From Brevundimonas sp. PAMC22021 (GTDB taxonomy: Bacteria; Pseudomonadota; Alphaproteobacteria; Caulobacterales; Caulobacteraceae), in the NCBI RefSeq assembly GCF_019443405.1, contig NZ_CP080376.1, positions 434,001-498,000 of the forward strand: a stretch of DNA of 64,000 nt. The letters are read 5' to 3'. Shown here piece after piece: positions 44,569 through 54,360 of this stretch (position 1 is its first letter; the number at the start of each line of letters is the position of its first letter). The notes beneath the pieces are model-generated. The model searched no databases. It was not told the origin of the DNA and saw only the letters and a list, made by a program, of their open reading frames with translations. A program made the position numbers and the translations under genes.

Positions 44569-45501
44569 ATGGTCGTCGTCATGCCCGTGACCCTGTTCAC
44601 CCATCCCGACATGCTGGAACACCTGACCGGCGAGGGACATCCCGAGAAGCCCGGCCGGCTGAAGGCCGTCCTTGACGCCGTCGACGACGCAGGGCTCGGC
44701 AAGGATCGCCGATTCGCCGGCGAGGCTTCGGTCGAGGACCTGGAGCGGGTGCATCCGTCCGCCTATGTCGCGCGCCTGCTGAAGGCGTCGCCGGCTGAGG
44801 GCGTGAACCAGCTGGACGCCGACACCCTGCTGTCTCCGGGCAGCATGCGCGCGGGCCGGCTGGCCGCCGGCGCCGCCGTCGATGCGGTGCGGGCCGTGGC
44901 GCGGGGCGAGATGAAGCGCGCCTTTGCCGCCGTTCGCCCGCCCGGCCACCATGCCGAGCCCGACCGCGCGATGGGCTTTTGCCTGTTTTCCTCGGTCGCG
45001 GTCGCCGCGCGCGTCGCCCAGGCGGAGGGGTTCGCCCGCGTCGCCGTGGTCGATTTCGACGTGCACCACGGCAACGGCACCCAGGCGGCGTTCGAGGCCG
45101 ACGACAGCCTGTTCCTGGCCTCCATTCACCAGATGCCGCTCTATCCCGGCACGGGCGCGCCCGACGAGATCGGCGTCGACAACATCGTCAATGCGCCGGT
45201 GCCGCCGCACGCCGCGCGCGAATCATGGCGCGCGACCTTTGCCGGCGGGCTGATGGGACCACTTGAGGCGTTCCGCCCCGATCTGATCCTGATCTCGGCC
45301 GGTTTCGACGCGCACCGCCGCGATCCCCTGGCGCATCAGTCGCTGGAGCCGGAGGATTTCGCCTGGGCGACGCGCGCGGTGCTGGAAGTGGCTCGACGCG
45401 CCTGCGGCGGCATGGTTGTCTCCTCTCTCGAGGGCGGCTACGACCTTGAAGGGTTGAGCCGTTCGGCGGTCGCCCACTTAGAGGCGTTGGGGGAGGACTA
45501 A
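44569..45501 (+). CDS. Histone deacetylase-family deacetylase
   Basis: A 310-residue arginase/deacetylase-fold protein of the HDAC class II-like family (acetoin utilization or polyamine deacetylase type). Motifs are FAAVRPPGHHAEPDRAMGFCLFS with the His pair, VDFDVHHGNGTQ, and SAGFDAHRRDPL with the zinc Asp and the GGYDLEGL tail. Bacterial substrates vary (acetyl-lysine, acetylpolyamine). ATG at 44569; the ATG 12 bases later is an alternative. Confidence 0.93.
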   Translation: MVVVMPVTLFTHPDMLEHLTGEGHPEKPGRLKAVLDAVDDAGLGKDRRFAGEASVEDLERVHPSAYVARLLKASPAEGVNQLDADTLLSPGSMRAGRLAAGAAVDAVRAVARGEMKRAFAAVRPPGHHAEPDRAMGFCLFSSVAVAARVAQAEGFARVAVVDFDVHHGNGTQAAFEADDSLFLASIHQMPLYPGTGAPDEIGVDNIVNAPVPPHAARESWRATFAGGLMGPLEAFRPDLILISAGFDAHRRDPLAHQSLEPEDFAWATRAVLEVARRACGGMVVSSLEGGYDLEGLSRSAVAHLEALGED

Positions 45502-45545
45502 AGGACGATCAAGGCCCTGACGCCCTCAGGTTTCGTCCGTTCGCC

Positions 45546-46205
45546 ATGCCCAGCACCGTTCTGTCCCTGCAGTCCTCTGAGCCGCCCGCGTCGCCAGCGG
45601 CGCTCCCGGCCGTGCTGAACCCGCCTGCGCCTCGCACCGGCGCCATCATCCTGACCCGGCACGGCGAGCCCGCCCTGTCGCGCAAGTGCCGGCTCAGCGC
45701 GCGCGAGTACGGCGAATGGTGGGGCCGTTACGAAGTCGGGGGTCTGCGCGCTGGCCAGACGCCGCCCGCTGCCCTGCTGGCCGCCGCCGAGGGCGCCGGC
45801 GCCATCTACGCCTCCACCCGCCAGCGCGCGCAGGAGACGGCCAGCGCCGTTGCGGCCGGGCGCGAGGTGATGAGCGACGCCCTGTTTATCGAGGCGCCGC
45901 TGCCGCCGCCGCCGTTTCCGGACTGGATCAGGCTGTCGCCGCGCAACTGGGGCGGCGTGTCGCGCTTCTGGTGGCACGTCTTCAATCACCACGGCGGCCA
46001 AGAAACCCGACTGGAGGCCGAGGCGCGCGCACGTCAGGCCGCCGCGGTGCTGATCCGCCGGGCCGAGGGCGGTCAAAGCGTGCTGGTGTTCGCCCACGGC
46101 TATTTCAACCACATGGTAGGCCGCTGCCTGAAGGCCGCCGGCTGGCGACTGGTGCATAACCAGGGCTTCAAATACTGGTCTCAACGCCGCTACGAAAAGG
46201 GCTGA
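45546..46205 (+). CDS. Histidine phosphatase family protein
   Basis: A 219-residue branch-1 histidine phosphatase. The catalytic LTRHGEP is at about residue 36-42 after a Pro/Ser-rich lead, the second Arg motif is STRQRAQETA and the late catalytic His is VFAHGYFNHM. Small alphaproteobacterial members of this family often lack a known substrate. It follows the deacetylase gene by 44 bp. Confidence 0.87.
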   Translation: MPSTVLSLQSSEPPASPAALPAVLNPPAPRTGAIILTRHGEPALSRKCRLSAREYGEWWGRYEVGGLRAGQTPPAALLAAAEGAGAIYASTRQRAQETASAVAAGREVMSDALFIEAPLPPPPFPDWIRLSPRNWGGVSRFWWHVFNHHGGQETRLEAEARARQAAAVLIRRAEGGQSVLVFAHGYFNHMVGRCLKAAGWRLVHNQGFKYWSQRRYEKG

Positions 46206-46211
46206 GACCGC

Positions 46212-46598
46212 CTACCAGTCGGTTCGGCCGTTCATCTTCTCCACCTCGATGCGGGACCAGTCCAGTCCATCGACGAGGTTCAGGTTGACCTGGTGCTTGC
46301 TGTAGCGGGGCGCCCCGCCATCGTCCTGCGGGGCGGCCTTGCCGCCGCTCCAGTCGACGGACTCGCCCCAGGTGTGCATGCCGCAGCGTCCGCAGAAGTG
46401 GTGCAGTCCCACCTGCGGGTTGGTGCCGTAGTCTTGTCTGCTCCGGTCCTCGCGCACATCGATCTGGCCGACGTCATAGTAGGCCCAGACCGCGCCGGTC
46501 CTCTGGCAGAATGTGCAGTTGCATCGCGCCGCCTGGGTCGGATGCTCGGGCAGAACGATTCGGGTGTCCCCGCAGTGACAGGTCGCTTCCAGGGCCAT
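46212..46598 (-). CDS. GFA/CENP-V family protein
   Basis: A 128-residue protein of the glutathione-dependent formaldehyde-activating (GFA) fold, with zinc Cys in TCHCGDTRI, RCNCTFCQRTGAVWAYY and FCGRCGMHTWG. A formaldehyde role is unproven for most members. The ATG at 46598 has the strong site GGAGGCGA; a much longer frame lacks a better start. Convergent with the phosphatase gene. Confidence 0.9.
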   Translation of the reverse strand: MALEATCHCGDTRIVLPEHPTQAARCNCTFCQRTGAVWAYYDVGQIDVREDRSRQDYGTNPQVGLHHFCGRCGMHTWGESVDWSGGKAAPQDDGGAPRYSKHQVNLNLVDGLDWSRIEVEKMNGRTDW

Positions 46599-46711
46599 CG
46601 GCTCGCCTCCGCTCACGCCATCATCCAACGCCCCGGCGCGACAGACGTTGCCGTTGGGTGCGGCGACACATCCTCGTTGAACCTGCGCCGCCACGCCACT
46701 AGGGTCGCGGC

Positions 46712-46963
46712 ATGAGCGACGCCGCCCCTTCCGTGCCTTCCAACCTGAGTTTCGAGGACGCCCTTGCGCGGCTTGAGACCATCGTCTCACGTCTCGAATC
46801 CGGCCAGGCGCCGCTGGAGGAATCCATCACCCTGTATGAAGAGGGGGCGCGGCTGAAGGCGCATTGCGAAAGCCGGCTGAAGGCGGCGCAGCTTCGCGTC
46901 GAGAAGATCGTGGTCGGTCCCGACGGCCAGCCGAAAGGCGTGCAACCGGCGGAGTTCGGCTGA
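46712..46963 (+). CDS. xseB: Exodeoxyribonuclease VII small subunit
   Basis: XseB (83 residues), the small subunit of ExoVII: FEDALARLETIVSRLESGQAPLEESITLYEEGARLKAHCESRLKAAQLRVEKI pattern is diagnostic. xseA is not in this window, so the subunits are encoded apart. Start of a four-gene run with a one-base overlap to the next gene. Confidence 0.95.
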   Translation: MSDAAPSVPSNLSFEDALARLETIVSRLESGQAPLEESITLYEEGARLKAHCESRLKAAQLRVEKIVVGPDGQPKGVQPAEFG

Positions 46964-47319
46964 TGGGCGCGGCGCCGGTCGCTGACCGCATCGCGTTTGA
47001 CGACTTCCAGAAGGTCGATATCCGTATCGGCCAGGTGCTGGCGGCCGACGCCTTTCCAGAGGCACGCAAGCCCGCCTACAAGCTGACCATCGACTTCGGT
47101 CCGGAGATCGGCACGCGACGCTCCTCGGCCCAGATCACCCGCCACTACACGCCCGAGCAACTGGTGGGCCGCAAGGTGGCGGCGGTGGTCAACTTCGCTC
47201 CGCGCCAGATCGGCCCGTTCATGAGCGAGGTGCTGACGCTGGGCTTTCCGGACGCTGACGGCGAGGTGGTGCTGGTCGGCGTCGACCGCGACGCGCCGCT
47301 GGGCGGAAGGCTGTTCTGA
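46963..47319 (+). CDS. CsaA-like tRNA-binding domain protein
   Basis: A 118-residue single tRNA-binding (OB) domain: [35 protein letters not shown] and [44 protein letters not shown] match CsaA closely. CsaA acts as a chaperone-like factor in some bacteria. Start overlaps the xseB stop (TGATG); the stop overlaps ispA in the same way. Confidence 0.92.
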   Translation: MGAAPVADRIAFDDFQKVDIRIGQVLAADAFPEARKPAYKLTIDFGPEIGTRRSSAQITRHYTPEQLVGRKVAAVVNFAPRQIGPFMSEVLTLGFPDADGEVVLVGVDRDAPLGGRLF

Positions 47320-48233
47320 TGGTCGCCGTGCTTGCCGCCAACTCGCCCGAACAGGCCGTGCTGGACCGCGTGTCGGAGGTCGCTGACCTGGTCACCGTGG
47401 CGCTGGACGAGCTTCTGCCGCGCGCGGACGGCCCGGAATCGCGCCTGACCGAGGCCATGCGCTATGCGGCGCTGGGTCCCGGCAAGCGGCTGCGGCCCTT
47501 CTTCGCCATCGAGGCGTCGCGTCTGTTCGACATCGAGGAACGGCCGGTGCTGCGCGCCGCCTGCGCCCTGGAATGCGTCCACGCCTACAGCCTGGTGCAC
47601 GACGACCTGCCGTGCATGGACGACGACGACCTGCGCCGGGGCCGACCCACGCTGCACCGCGCCTATGACGAGGCGACGGCGGTGCTGGCCGGCGACGCCC
47701 TGCAGACCGCCGCCTTTGACATCATCCTGCACGAGGACACGCACGAGGACGCCGAGATCCGCTGCGATCTGGCCGCGCGCCTGTCGCTGGCTTCGGGCGC
47801 GCGCGGCATGGCCGGGGGGCAGATGATCGACCTTCTGGGCGTGCGCGATGACCTGGGCGGCGTGGCGCGCATGCAGCGGCTGAAGACCGGCGCCCTGTTC
47901 GCCTACGCCTTCGAGATTCCGCTGATCCTAGCGCGCGCCGGCGACGCCCATCGTCACGCCCTGCTGGGCTTCGCCCACGACATCGGCCTGGCCTATCAGA
48001 TCGTCGACGATCTGCTGGATGTCGAGGGCACGACCGAAGAGTTGGGCAAGGCGGCCGGCGGCAAGGATGCGGCGCTCGGCAAGACCAACTTCGTCACCCT
48101 GCTGGGCCTTGATGCGGCGCGTCAGAGGGTCGCACACCTGGCCGACCAGGCGCGCGCCCATCTCGATCCGTTCGGCCGCGACGCCGAAATCCTCAAGGCC
48201 AGCGTGGACTTCGTGCTAAAACGCAGGTCCTGA
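47319..48233 (+). CDS. ispA: Farnesyl diphosphate synthase
   Basis: A 304-residue all-alpha polyprenyl synthase. The first Asp-rich motif is [17 protein letters not shown] and the second is [12 protein letters not shown]. The small residues before the first motif (HAYSLVHDD) suggest a short-chain product, so farnesyl diphosphate is most likely. It precedes dxs by 55 bp; together they supply isoprenoid precursors for quinones and undecaprenyl carriers. Confidence 0.93.
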   Translation: MVAVLAANSPEQAVLDRVSEVADLVTVALDELLPRADGPESRLTEAMRYAALGPGKRLRPFFAIEASRLFDIEERPVLRAACALECVHAYSLVHDDLPCMDDDDLRRGRPTLHRAYDEATAVLAGDALQTAAFDIILHEDTHEDAEIRCDLAARLSLASGARGMAGGQMIDLLGVRDDLGGVARMQRLKTGALFAYAFEIPLILARAGDAHRHALLGFAHDIGLAYQIVDDLLDVEGTTEELGKAAGGKDAALGKTNFVTLLGLDAARQRVAHLADQARAHLDPFGRDAEILKASVDFVLKRRS

Positions 48234-48288
48234 TAAGGAAACGCCCGCCATCCAAGGCGGCCTCGACACGACCGAACCAAGGCGCCTG

Positions 48289-50196
48289 ATGCCCGACACC
48301 CCGCTTCTCGACACCGTCCGCGTTCCGGCGGACACGCGCGACTTTTCCGTCAAGCAGCTGCAGCAGCTGGCCGAAGAGGTGCGGACCGAGACCATCGACG
48401 CCGTGTCTGTCACCGGCGGCCACCTGGGCGCGGGCCTGGGCGTGGTCGAGCTGTCGGTCGCGCTGCACCATGTGTTCGAGACGCCGCGCGACATCCTGAT
48501 CTGGGATGTCGGCCACCAATGCTATCCGCACAAGATCCTGACCGGCCGGCGCGACCGCATCCGCACGCTGCGCCAGCCGGGCGGCCTGTCCGGCTTCACC
48601 AAGCGGGCCGAGAGCGAATACGACCCCTTCGGCGCCGCACACGCCTCGACCTCCATCTCGGCGGCGCTCGGCTTCTGTGCGGCTCGTGACCAGAAGGGCG
48701 ACGACAACAAGGTCGTGGCCGTGATCGGCGACGGCTCCATGTCCGCCGGCATGGCCTATGAAGCCATGAACAACGCCGCCGAGACGACCAAGCAGCTGGT
48801 CGTCATCCTGAACGACAACGACATGTCGATCGCGCCCCCGGTTGGCGGCATGAGCGCCTATCTGGCGGGCCTGGTTTCGGGCGGGACCTACCAGACTGTC
48901 CGCCGCTTCGGAAAATCGGTGGCCGACCACCTGCCGCGCCCGTTCCGCGACGTCGCCCGCAAGGCCGAGGAGTATGCGCGCGGCATGGTCACCGGCGGCA
49001 CCTTCTTCGAGGAGTTGGGCTTCTACTACATCGGGCCGATCGACGGCCACGACATGGAAAATCTGGTCCCGATCTTGCGCAACGCCGCCGCCATCGACGA
49101 CCGGCCGGTGCTGGTCCACGTCGTGACGCAAAAGGGCAAGGGCTACGCCCCGGCCGAAAGCAGCGCCGACAAGCTCCACGCCGTGGTCAAGTTCGACGTG
49201 GTCTCGGGCAAGCAAAGCAAGTCCGTCTCCAACGCCCCCAGCTACACCAAGGTTTTCGGGACCGAGCTGATCAAGCACGCCAAGGCCGATCCGTCGGTGG
49301 TGGCCATCACCGCCGCCATGCCGTCCGGCACCGGGCTGGACCTGTTCGGCCAGGCCTTCCCCGACCGCACCTATGACGTCGGCATCGCCGAGCAGCACGC
49401 CGTCACCTTCGCCGCCGGCCTCGCCGCCGACGGCATGAAGCCGGTGTGCGCCATCTATTCGACCTTTCTTCAGCGCGGCTACGACCAGGTGGTGCACGAT
49501 GTGGCCATCCAGTCGCTGCCGGTGCGCTTCGCCATGGACCGGGCGGGTCTGGTGGGGGCGGACGGCGCGACCCATGCCGGCTCCTTCGACATCGGCTACA
49601 TGGGCGCGCTGCCGGGCATGGTGCTGATGGCCGCCGCGGACGAGGCGGACCTCGCCGCCATGATCTCGACCTCGCTCGCCATCGACGACCGGCCCAGCGC
49701 CTTCCGCTATCCGCGCGGCGACGGCGTCGGCGTCGAGATCCCCGACATGGCCGCCCCGCTCGAGGTCGGGCGCGGACGCATCGTGCGCGAGGGGACCTCG
49801 GTCGCCATCCTGTCCTTCGGCACGCGCCTGCAGGAATCGCTAAAGGCCGCGGACCTGCTGTCGGCGCGCGGCGTCTCGGCCACCGTCGCCGACGCCCGCT
49901 TCGCCAAGCCTCTGGACGGCGAGCTGATCCTGCGCCTGGCCCGCGAGCACGAGGCCCTGATCACGGTGGAGGAGGGGGCCATGGGCGGCTTCGGCGCTTT
50001 CGTGCTGCAGTTCCTGGCCGAGCAGGGCGCGCTGGACGCGGGGCTGAAGATTCGCACCCTGCACCTGCCGGACCTCTTCCAGGATCAGGACCTGCCCGCC
50101 GCCATGTACGCTGCGGCCGGCCTCAACGCCGACCACATCGCCGCCGCCGCCCTCCAGGCCCTCGGCGTCGACGCGTCGCGGGCGGTTCGGGCGTAG
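48289..50196 (+). CDS. dxs: 1-deoxy-D-xylulose-5-phosphate synthase
   Basis: DXS (635 residues), TPP-dependent, first step of the MEP isoprenoid pathway. Features: [23 protein letters not shown], thiamine-binding [18 protein letters not shown], catalytic His/Glu region [15 protein letters not shown] and [13 protein letters not shown]. An Asn-Asp run ([16 protein letters not shown]) is canonical. It ends in TAG followed at once by a palindromic repeat with the same first bases as that after ilvE. Confidence 0.97.
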   Translation: MPDTPLLDTVRVPADTRDFSVKQLQQLAEEVRTETIDAVSVTGGHLGAGLGVVELSVALHHVFETPRDILIWDVGHQCYPHKILTGRRDRIRTLRQPGGLSGFTKRAESEYDPFGAAHASTSISAALGFCAARDQKGDDNKVVAVIGDGSMSAGMAYEAMNNAAETTKQLVVILNDNDMSIAPPVGGMSAYLAGLVSGGTYQTVRRFGKSVADHLPRPFRDVARKAEEYARGMVTGGTFFEELGFYYIGPIDGHDMENLVPILRNAAAIDDRPVLVHVVTQKGKGYAPAESSADKLHAVVKFDVVSGKQSKSVSNAPSYTKVFGTELIKHAKADPSVVAITAAMPSGTGLDLFGQAFPDRTYDVGIAEQHAVTFAAGLAADGMKPVCAIYSTFLQRGYDQVVHDVAIQSLPVRFAMDRAGLVGADGATHAGSFDIGYMGALPGMVLMAAADEADLAAMISTSLAIDDRPSAFRYPRGDGVGVEIPDMAAPLEVGRGRIVREGTSVAILSFGTRLQESLKAADLLSARGVSATVADARFAKPLDGELILRLAREHEALITVEEGAMGGFGAFVLQFLAEQGALDAGLKIRTLHLPDLFQDQDLPAAMYAAAGLNADHIAAAALQALGVDASRAVRA

Positions 50197-50335
50197 GATC
50201 ATCTTCTCCTCCCCACATGGGGAGGGGGACCGCGCAGCGGTGGAGGGGTTCTTTCCGCCGCACCCACCCCTCCGCCTCGTCGGCTTCGCCGCCGATCCTC
50301 CTCCCCATTCCATGGGGAGGAGGGGGTTTCGCCTG
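50194..50335. repeat. Palindromic intergenic repeat, copy 2 (after dxs)
   Basis: Begins at the dxs stop with TAGGATCATCT and contains a cctcccc/ggggagg hairpin near 50207-50225, a GC-rich middle and a perfect 11-bp stem with a 3-base loop in the 50296-50322 area. It fills nearly the whole gap before the HAD gene. Confidence 0.75.
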
Positions 50336-50361
50336 TGGGCGTGAATCGCTACGTCACGCCC

Positions 50362-51231
50362 ATGACCCTTCCCACGTCCCTGCCTCATCTCGGCGCGATC
50401 GCGGCCGACTACGACATCCTGCTGTGCGATGTGTGGGGCGTGATCCACAATGGTCGCGAAAGCTGGCCGGACGCCTGCGAGGCTCTGGCGCGCTTCAACC
50501 GCGAGGCGGGGCACGTGGTGCTGATCTCCAACTCGCCGCGGCCGGCAAGGGACGTGGTGGCGCAGCTGGATGCATTGGGCGTGCCGCGAGAGAGCTGGCG
50601 CGCCTTTGTCACCTCGGGCGACGCGACGCGAATGGAGCTTGAACGCCGCGCGCCCGGTCCAGCCTGGATCGTCGGGCCCGAACGCGACGCGCCGCTTTAC
50701 GCCGGGCTGGATCTGCTGCGGGCGCAAGGCGTTGAGGACGCGGCCTTCATCTCCGTGACCGGCCCGGTGGACGACACGACCGAGACGCCGGAGGATTATC
50801 GCGAGCGGCTGGCGGAGGGCGCCGCGCGGGACCTGGAGCTGATCTGCGCCAATCCCGACCGCGTGGTGCAGCGCGGCGACCAGATCATCTACTGCGGCGG
50901 CGCCCTGGCCGACGTCTATGAAAGCCTCGGCGGGCGCGTGATCATGGCCGGCAAGCCGTTCGGGCCGATCTATGAGTTGGCTCTGAAAGAGGCCGAGGAC
51001 CTGTTGGCGCGCCCGGTCGATCGCTCGCGCGTGCTGTGCATCGGCGACGGCGTGGTCACGGACGTGCTGGGCGCCAATGCGCAGGGGCTCGACTGCCTGT
51101 TCGTAGCGCAGGGCATCCATGGCGATGCGGCGCGCGGAGCCGACGGTGCGCTCGATGCGGCCAGGGCGGCCGAGTTGCTGCAGGGCGAGACCGCCTATGC
51201 CCGCTACGCCACGCTGGACCTGAAGTGGTGA
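50362..51231 (+). CDS. HAD-superfamily class IIA hydrolase
   Basis: A 289-residue hydrolase. HAD motif 1 is [14 protein letters not shown] (nucleophile Asp), motif 2 [11 protein letters not shown], and motifs 3/4 are [14 protein letters not shown] and [19 protein letters not shown]. The IIA cap and DVWGVIHNG form resemble the TIGR01459 group, often annotated as sugar phosphatases of unknown substrate. ATG 50362 is chosen; a GTG 27 bases earlier lies in the repeat. Confidence 0.88.
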   Translation: MTLPTSLPHLGAIAADYDILLCDVWGVIHNGRESWPDACEALARFNREAGHVVLISNSPRPARDVVAQLDALGVPRESWRAFVTSGDATRMELERRAPGPAWIVGPERDAPLYAGLDLLRAQGVEDAAFISVTGPVDDTTETPEDYRERLAEGAARDLELICANPDRVVQRGDQIIYCGGALADVYESLGGRVIMAGKPFGPIYELALKEAEDLLARPVDRSRVLCIGDGVVTDVLGANAQGLDCLFVAQGIHGDAARGADGALDAARAAELLQGETAYARYATLDLKW

Positions 51232-51285
51232 GTCGCGAACGGCAAAGGCTCGCCATTTTGTCGCACGGGCGCTAAGGCCTGTCGG

Positions 51286-51747
51286 ATGGTCGATCTGGTT
51301 CAGCAGCATCCGTCCGGGGGCTATATCCTGGATGAACTTCACGTCGGCATGGCCGCCGAGAAGCTCGTCATCGCCACCGAGGATCGCATCCGGCTGTTCG
51401 CCGAGGCGTCGGACGACTTCAATCCGGTGCATCTGGACGAAGGCTTCGCCTCCAAGACCGCCTATCGCGGCCGGATCGCTCACGGCCTGCTCAGCGCCTC
51501 GTTTGGATCGGCGGTGGTGGGCACCATCCTGCCGGGCGCGGGATCGATCTACATTTCGCAGACGCTTTCGTTTCACCAGCCGGTGCGAATCGACGACGAG
51601 GTGCGCATCCGCATCACCGTGATCGAGATCGAGGCGGAAAGCGCGCGGGTGAAGCTGAGCTGCGAGGGTTTCGTCGGCGAGACCCTTATCATGGACGGCG
51701 TCGCGGTCGTCCGCGTGCCGCGCCGACGCAAGCCGTCCGCCCGCTGA
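51286..51747 (+). CDS. MaoC-family (R)-enoyl hydratase-like protein
   Basis: A 153-residue single-hotdog MaoC-like dehydratase. The hydratase motif is FAEASDDFNPVHLDEGFASKTAYRGRIAHGLL with the catalytic Asp and His. (R)-specific enoyl-CoA hydratase activity is likely. Two bases before ribF; probably a chance neighbour functionally. Confidence 0.9.
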   Translation: MVDLVQQHPSGGYILDELHVGMAAEKLVIATEDRIRLFAEASDDFNPVHLDEGFASKTAYRGRIAHGLLSASFGSAVVGTILPGAGSIYISQTLSFHQPVRIDDEVRIRITVIEIEAESARVKLSCEGFVGETLIMDGVAVVRVPRRRKPSAR

Positions 51748-51749
51748 CC

Positions 51750-52679
51750 ATGCAGATCGTCCGCGACTGGCGCGGGCTGCCTTCGGCGCTGAAGGGAGCG
51801 GCCGTGGCGATCGGCGCCTTCGACGGCGTGCACCTGGGGCACCAGGCGGTGATCGCCGCGGCGAGGGCGGCGGCCGAACGGCTTGGTGCTCCGCTCGGCG
51901 TCGTCAGCTTCGACCCGCATCCGCGTCGCTGGTTCCAGCCGTACGCCGAGCCATTTCGCCTGATGCGCATCGACCAGATGGCGCGGGCGCTGGCCACGCA
52001 GGGTGTGGAGCGGCTGTATCTGCTGCCGTTCGATGCCGAGATGGCCGGGCTGAGCGACGAGGCCTTCGCGCGTCAGGTTCTGGCGGAGGGCTTGGGCGTC
52101 CGCCATGCGGCCGTCGGATTCGACTTCACCTTCGGCAAGGGCCGGTCCGGCTCGCCCGAGGCGCTGAAGCGATACGGCGATGCGATGGGCTTTTCCGTCT
52201 CGAGCGTTCGGCGCCGCGACGGCGCGGACGGGCTTAAGCTGTCGTCCAGCGCAGTGCGCGCGGCGCTGAAGGCCGGCGACATGGCCGCTGCGGCGGCGAT
52301 CCTGGGGCGGCCCTTCGCCATCGAAGGCGAGGTGATCCACGGCGACAAGCGCGGGCGCACCATCGGCGTGCCGACGCTGAACATAGCGCTGGGCGACTAT
52401 GTGCGGCCGGCCTACGGGGTCTACGCCACGCGAACGCGGCTGGCGGACGGACGGGTCATCGACGGCGTCGCGAGCCTGGGCGTGCGGCCGATGTTCGCGC
52501 TGGAGACGCCGTTGCTGGAGGTCTGGTTGCTGGATTTCGACGCAGACCTCTATGGCCAGACAGTAGAGACCGAGTTCGTCGCCTTTCTGCGCGGCGAGGA
52601 ACGGTTCGACGGGCTGGAGGCGCTGAAGGCGCAGATCGACCTCGACGCGGCCCGGGCCCGCGACATCCTCAAGCGATAG
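51750..52679 (+). CDS. ribF: Bifunctional riboflavin kinase/FMN adenylyltransferase
   Basis: RibF (309 residues) makes FMN, then FAD. N-terminal adenylyltransferase: [15 protein letters not shown] and [10 protein letters not shown]; middle [17 protein letters not shown]-terminal kinase: [22 protein letters not shown] with the G-x-T-x2-N-P-like metal site, and [10 protein letters not shown] and [19 protein letters not shown]. Overlaps the convergent carbonic anhydrase-like gene by 11 bases. Confidence 0.97.
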   Translation: MQIVRDWRGLPSALKGAAVAIGAFDGVHLGHQAVIAAARAAAERLGAPLGVVSFDPHPRRWFQPYAEPFRLMRIDQMARALATQGVERLYLLPFDAEMAGLSDEAFARQVLAEGLGVRHAAVGFDFTFGKGRSGSPEALKRYGDAMGFSVSSVRRRDGADGLKLSSSAVRAALKAGDMAAAAAILGRPFAIEGEVIHGDKRGRTIGVPTLNIALGDYVRPAYGVYATRTRLADGRVIDGVASLGVRPMFALETPLLEVWLLDFDADLYGQTVETEFVAFLRGEERFDGLEALKAQIDLDAARARDILKR

Positions 52680-53199
52680 GACGAAGGCCAGCGGCGTAGC
52701 GTTTCCAGTTGGCGACATAGTGCTCGGCCGACATCTTCAGCACGGCGATCTGATCGGGATCGCGCTGGCGCACCACCTTGCCGGGCTGGCCCATGACCAG
52801 CGAGTTGTCCGGAATCACCTTGCCCTCGGTGATCAGGGCGTTGGCGCCGATGATGCAGTTCTTTCCGATACGCACGCCGTTCAGGATCACCGCGCCGATG
52901 CCGATCAGCGAGTAATCGTCGACGATGCAGCCGTGCATCATCGCCTTGTGCCCGACAGTCACGCCGCGCCCGAGCGTCAGCGGCGAGCCCGGATCGGTGT
53001 GCAGCACCGCGCCGTCCTGGACGTTGCTGTCGGGACCGATGGTGATCGGCTCGTTGTCGCCGCGCAGCACGGCGCCGAACCAGACGCTGGCGCCCGATTC
53101 AAGGATGACGTTGCCGATCACGGAGGCGGTGGGAGCGATCCAGGCCTCGCCGTTGGCCGGCAGTCGCGGCTGCTGGTCGTCCAGGGCGTAGATCGTCAT
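52669..53199 (-). CDS. Gamma-carbonic anhydrase-like protein
   Basis: A 176-residue left-handed beta-helix protein with hexapeptide repeats. [41 protein letters not shown] and [13 protein letters not shown] hold the metal His, and PGKVVRQ is the usual C-terminal turn. Gamma-class carbonic anhydrase or an acyltransferase relative (CaiE/YrdA type) is likely. The ATG at 53199 has AGGAG upstream. Divergent from the structured region before the PhoH gene. Confidence 0.92.
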   Translation of the reverse strand: MTIYALDDQQPRLPANGEAWIAPTASVIGNVILESGASVWFGAVLRGDNEPITIGPDSNVQDGAVLHTDPGSPLTLGRGVTVGHKAMMHGCIVDDYSLIGIGAVILNGVRIGKNCIIGANALITEGKVIPDNSLVMGQPGKVVRQRDPDQIAVLKMSAEHYVANWKRYAAGLRPIA

Positions 53200-53517
53200 C
53201 GCGGTGTCTCCTGCTTGTGACCGGAATATCGCTTTAAGGGTCTGCAAACCACGCTAGCATCATCCTGTTGATGTGATTCGAGGCGACCTCGCGTCGCCCT
53301 GGATCCGAAGCCGGATCAAGCCCGGTCCGGTCTGAAGTCGGAGCGTGTGCGTGACGCATTTGGGTCCGTTCGTGGTCGGCTCGCCGCCGGGGTTCGCCCC
53401 CGGCCGATTCGTCCCCGGCGATCCGGGCGGCGTCTCTGCTTCCACGCCTTTCCTCCCCTCGTCCATCCAAGGCGGCGCTCGTTCGGGCCCGCCTTTTTTC
53501 ATGCCCTGGAGGCGTCC
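53200..53517 (+). ncRNA. Candidate structured leader or small RNA with orphan terminator
   Basis: No gene fits this 318-bp gap. It contains short perfect hairpins at 53282-53298, 53302-53317, 53386-53404 and 53414-53427, followed by an intrinsic terminator at 53469-53499. The terminator faces right and has no protein gene before it, so something is transcribed and stopped here: an attenuated leader for the PhoH gene or a separate small RNA. It matches no riboswitch class I can name. A GATTC site lies at 53275-53279. Confidence 0.5.
53469..53499 (+). terminator. Intrinsic terminator upstream of the PhoH-family gene
   Basis: Seven-base perfect arms (53469-53475 with 53489-53495) end in a run of six T. 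It lies 18 bases before the gene's ATG and just before its GGAGG. Confidence 0.82.
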
Positions 53518-54294
53518 ATGACCAAGCGTGCGGCAACCCGGCGTCAGTCTCGCGAGCACGGCCTGCTCGATTCGCGTGAGTTCATGGAGGAATCGAAGGT
53601 TCGGCGGCTGCACGGGCCGGAGGCCCGACCGGGCTGGTCGCCCTATCCGTCGAACGATGACCGCGACCAGGCCTATCTGAAGACGCTGAAGCCCAAATCG
53701 GACGGCCAGGCCGAGCTGATGGAGGCGATCGACGCGCACAATCTGGTCATGGCGCTGGGGCCGGCGGGCACCGGCAAGACCTATCTGGCGGTCGCCAAGG
53801 CGGTTGAGGCGCTGGAGGCGGGCAAGGTCGGCCGAATCGTCCTCAGCCGCCCGGCGGTCGAGGCCGGCGAATCGATCGGCTTTCTGCCCGGCGACATGGA
53901 GGACAAGCTGGCCCCCTATCTGCGCCCCCTCTACGACGCCCTGTCGGATCGGCTCTCGATGAAGCGGGTCAAGGCGCTGATGGCCGAGGGGCTGATCGAG
54001 ATCGCGCCGATCGGCTACATGCGCGGGCGCACCCTGAACAACGCCTTTATCGTCGTCGACGAGGCGCAGAACTGCACCTACGTCCAGCTGAAGATGCTGC
54101 TGACGCGGCTGGGCTGGCACTCGACCATGGTGGTCACGGGCGATCCGCACCAGTCGGACCTTCTGCCCGGCGTCTCGGGCCTGGCCGACATCTCCGCGCG
54201 GCTGGAGGCGGTGGACGACATCGCCGTGGTGCGTCTGGCCGAACGCGACATCGTGCGACACCCCCTGGTCGCCAGCATGATCGGGGTGCTGTGA
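53518..54294 (+). CDS. PhoH family ATPase
   Basis: A 258-residue PhoH-domain protein, with Walker A GPAGTGKT at 81-88 and Walker B IVVDEAQN. A basic N-terminal segment precedes it (TKRAATRRQSREHG). PhoH proteins are ATPases or RNA helicases tied to RNA metabolism; here there is no neighbouring ybeY. GGAGG is the ribosome site; an in-frame extension upstream lies within the structured region and is not homologous. Expression may depend on readthrough of the preceding terminator. Confidence 0.93.
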   Translation: MTKRAATRRQSREHGLLDSREFMEESKVRRLHGPEARPGWSPYPSNDDRDQAYLKTLKPKSDGQAELMEAIDAHNLVMALGPAGTGKTYLAVAKAVEALEAGKVGRIVLSRPAVEAGESIGFLPGDMEDKLAPYLRPLYDALSDRLSMKRVKALMAEGLIEIAPIGYMRGRTLNNAFIVVDEAQNCTYVQLKMLLTRLGWHSTMVVTGDPHQSDLLPGVSGLADISARLEAVDDIAVVRLAERDIVRHPLVASMIGVL

Positions 54295-54314
54295 CGGTGG
54301 CGTAGGCGCAAGCC

Positions 54315-54354
54315 CTTCGACCTCGGCGCGGCCGGTTGTCGCCCGAGGTCGAAG
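54315..54354. repeat. Perfect inverted repeat between convergent genes
   Basis: Arms of 12 bases (54315-54326 and 54343-54354), identical in reverse complement, enclose 16 bases. It lies between the stops of the PhoH and TipF-like genes, without a T-run, so it may be an intergenic repeat or a bidirectional structure rather than a true terminator. Confidence 0.6.
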
Positions 54355-54360
54355 AGCGAC

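Noticed and set aside
53347..53517. Upstream extension of the PhoH-family protein
   Set aside because: Would cover the hairpins and terminator and shows no homology; ATG 53518 has GGAGG.
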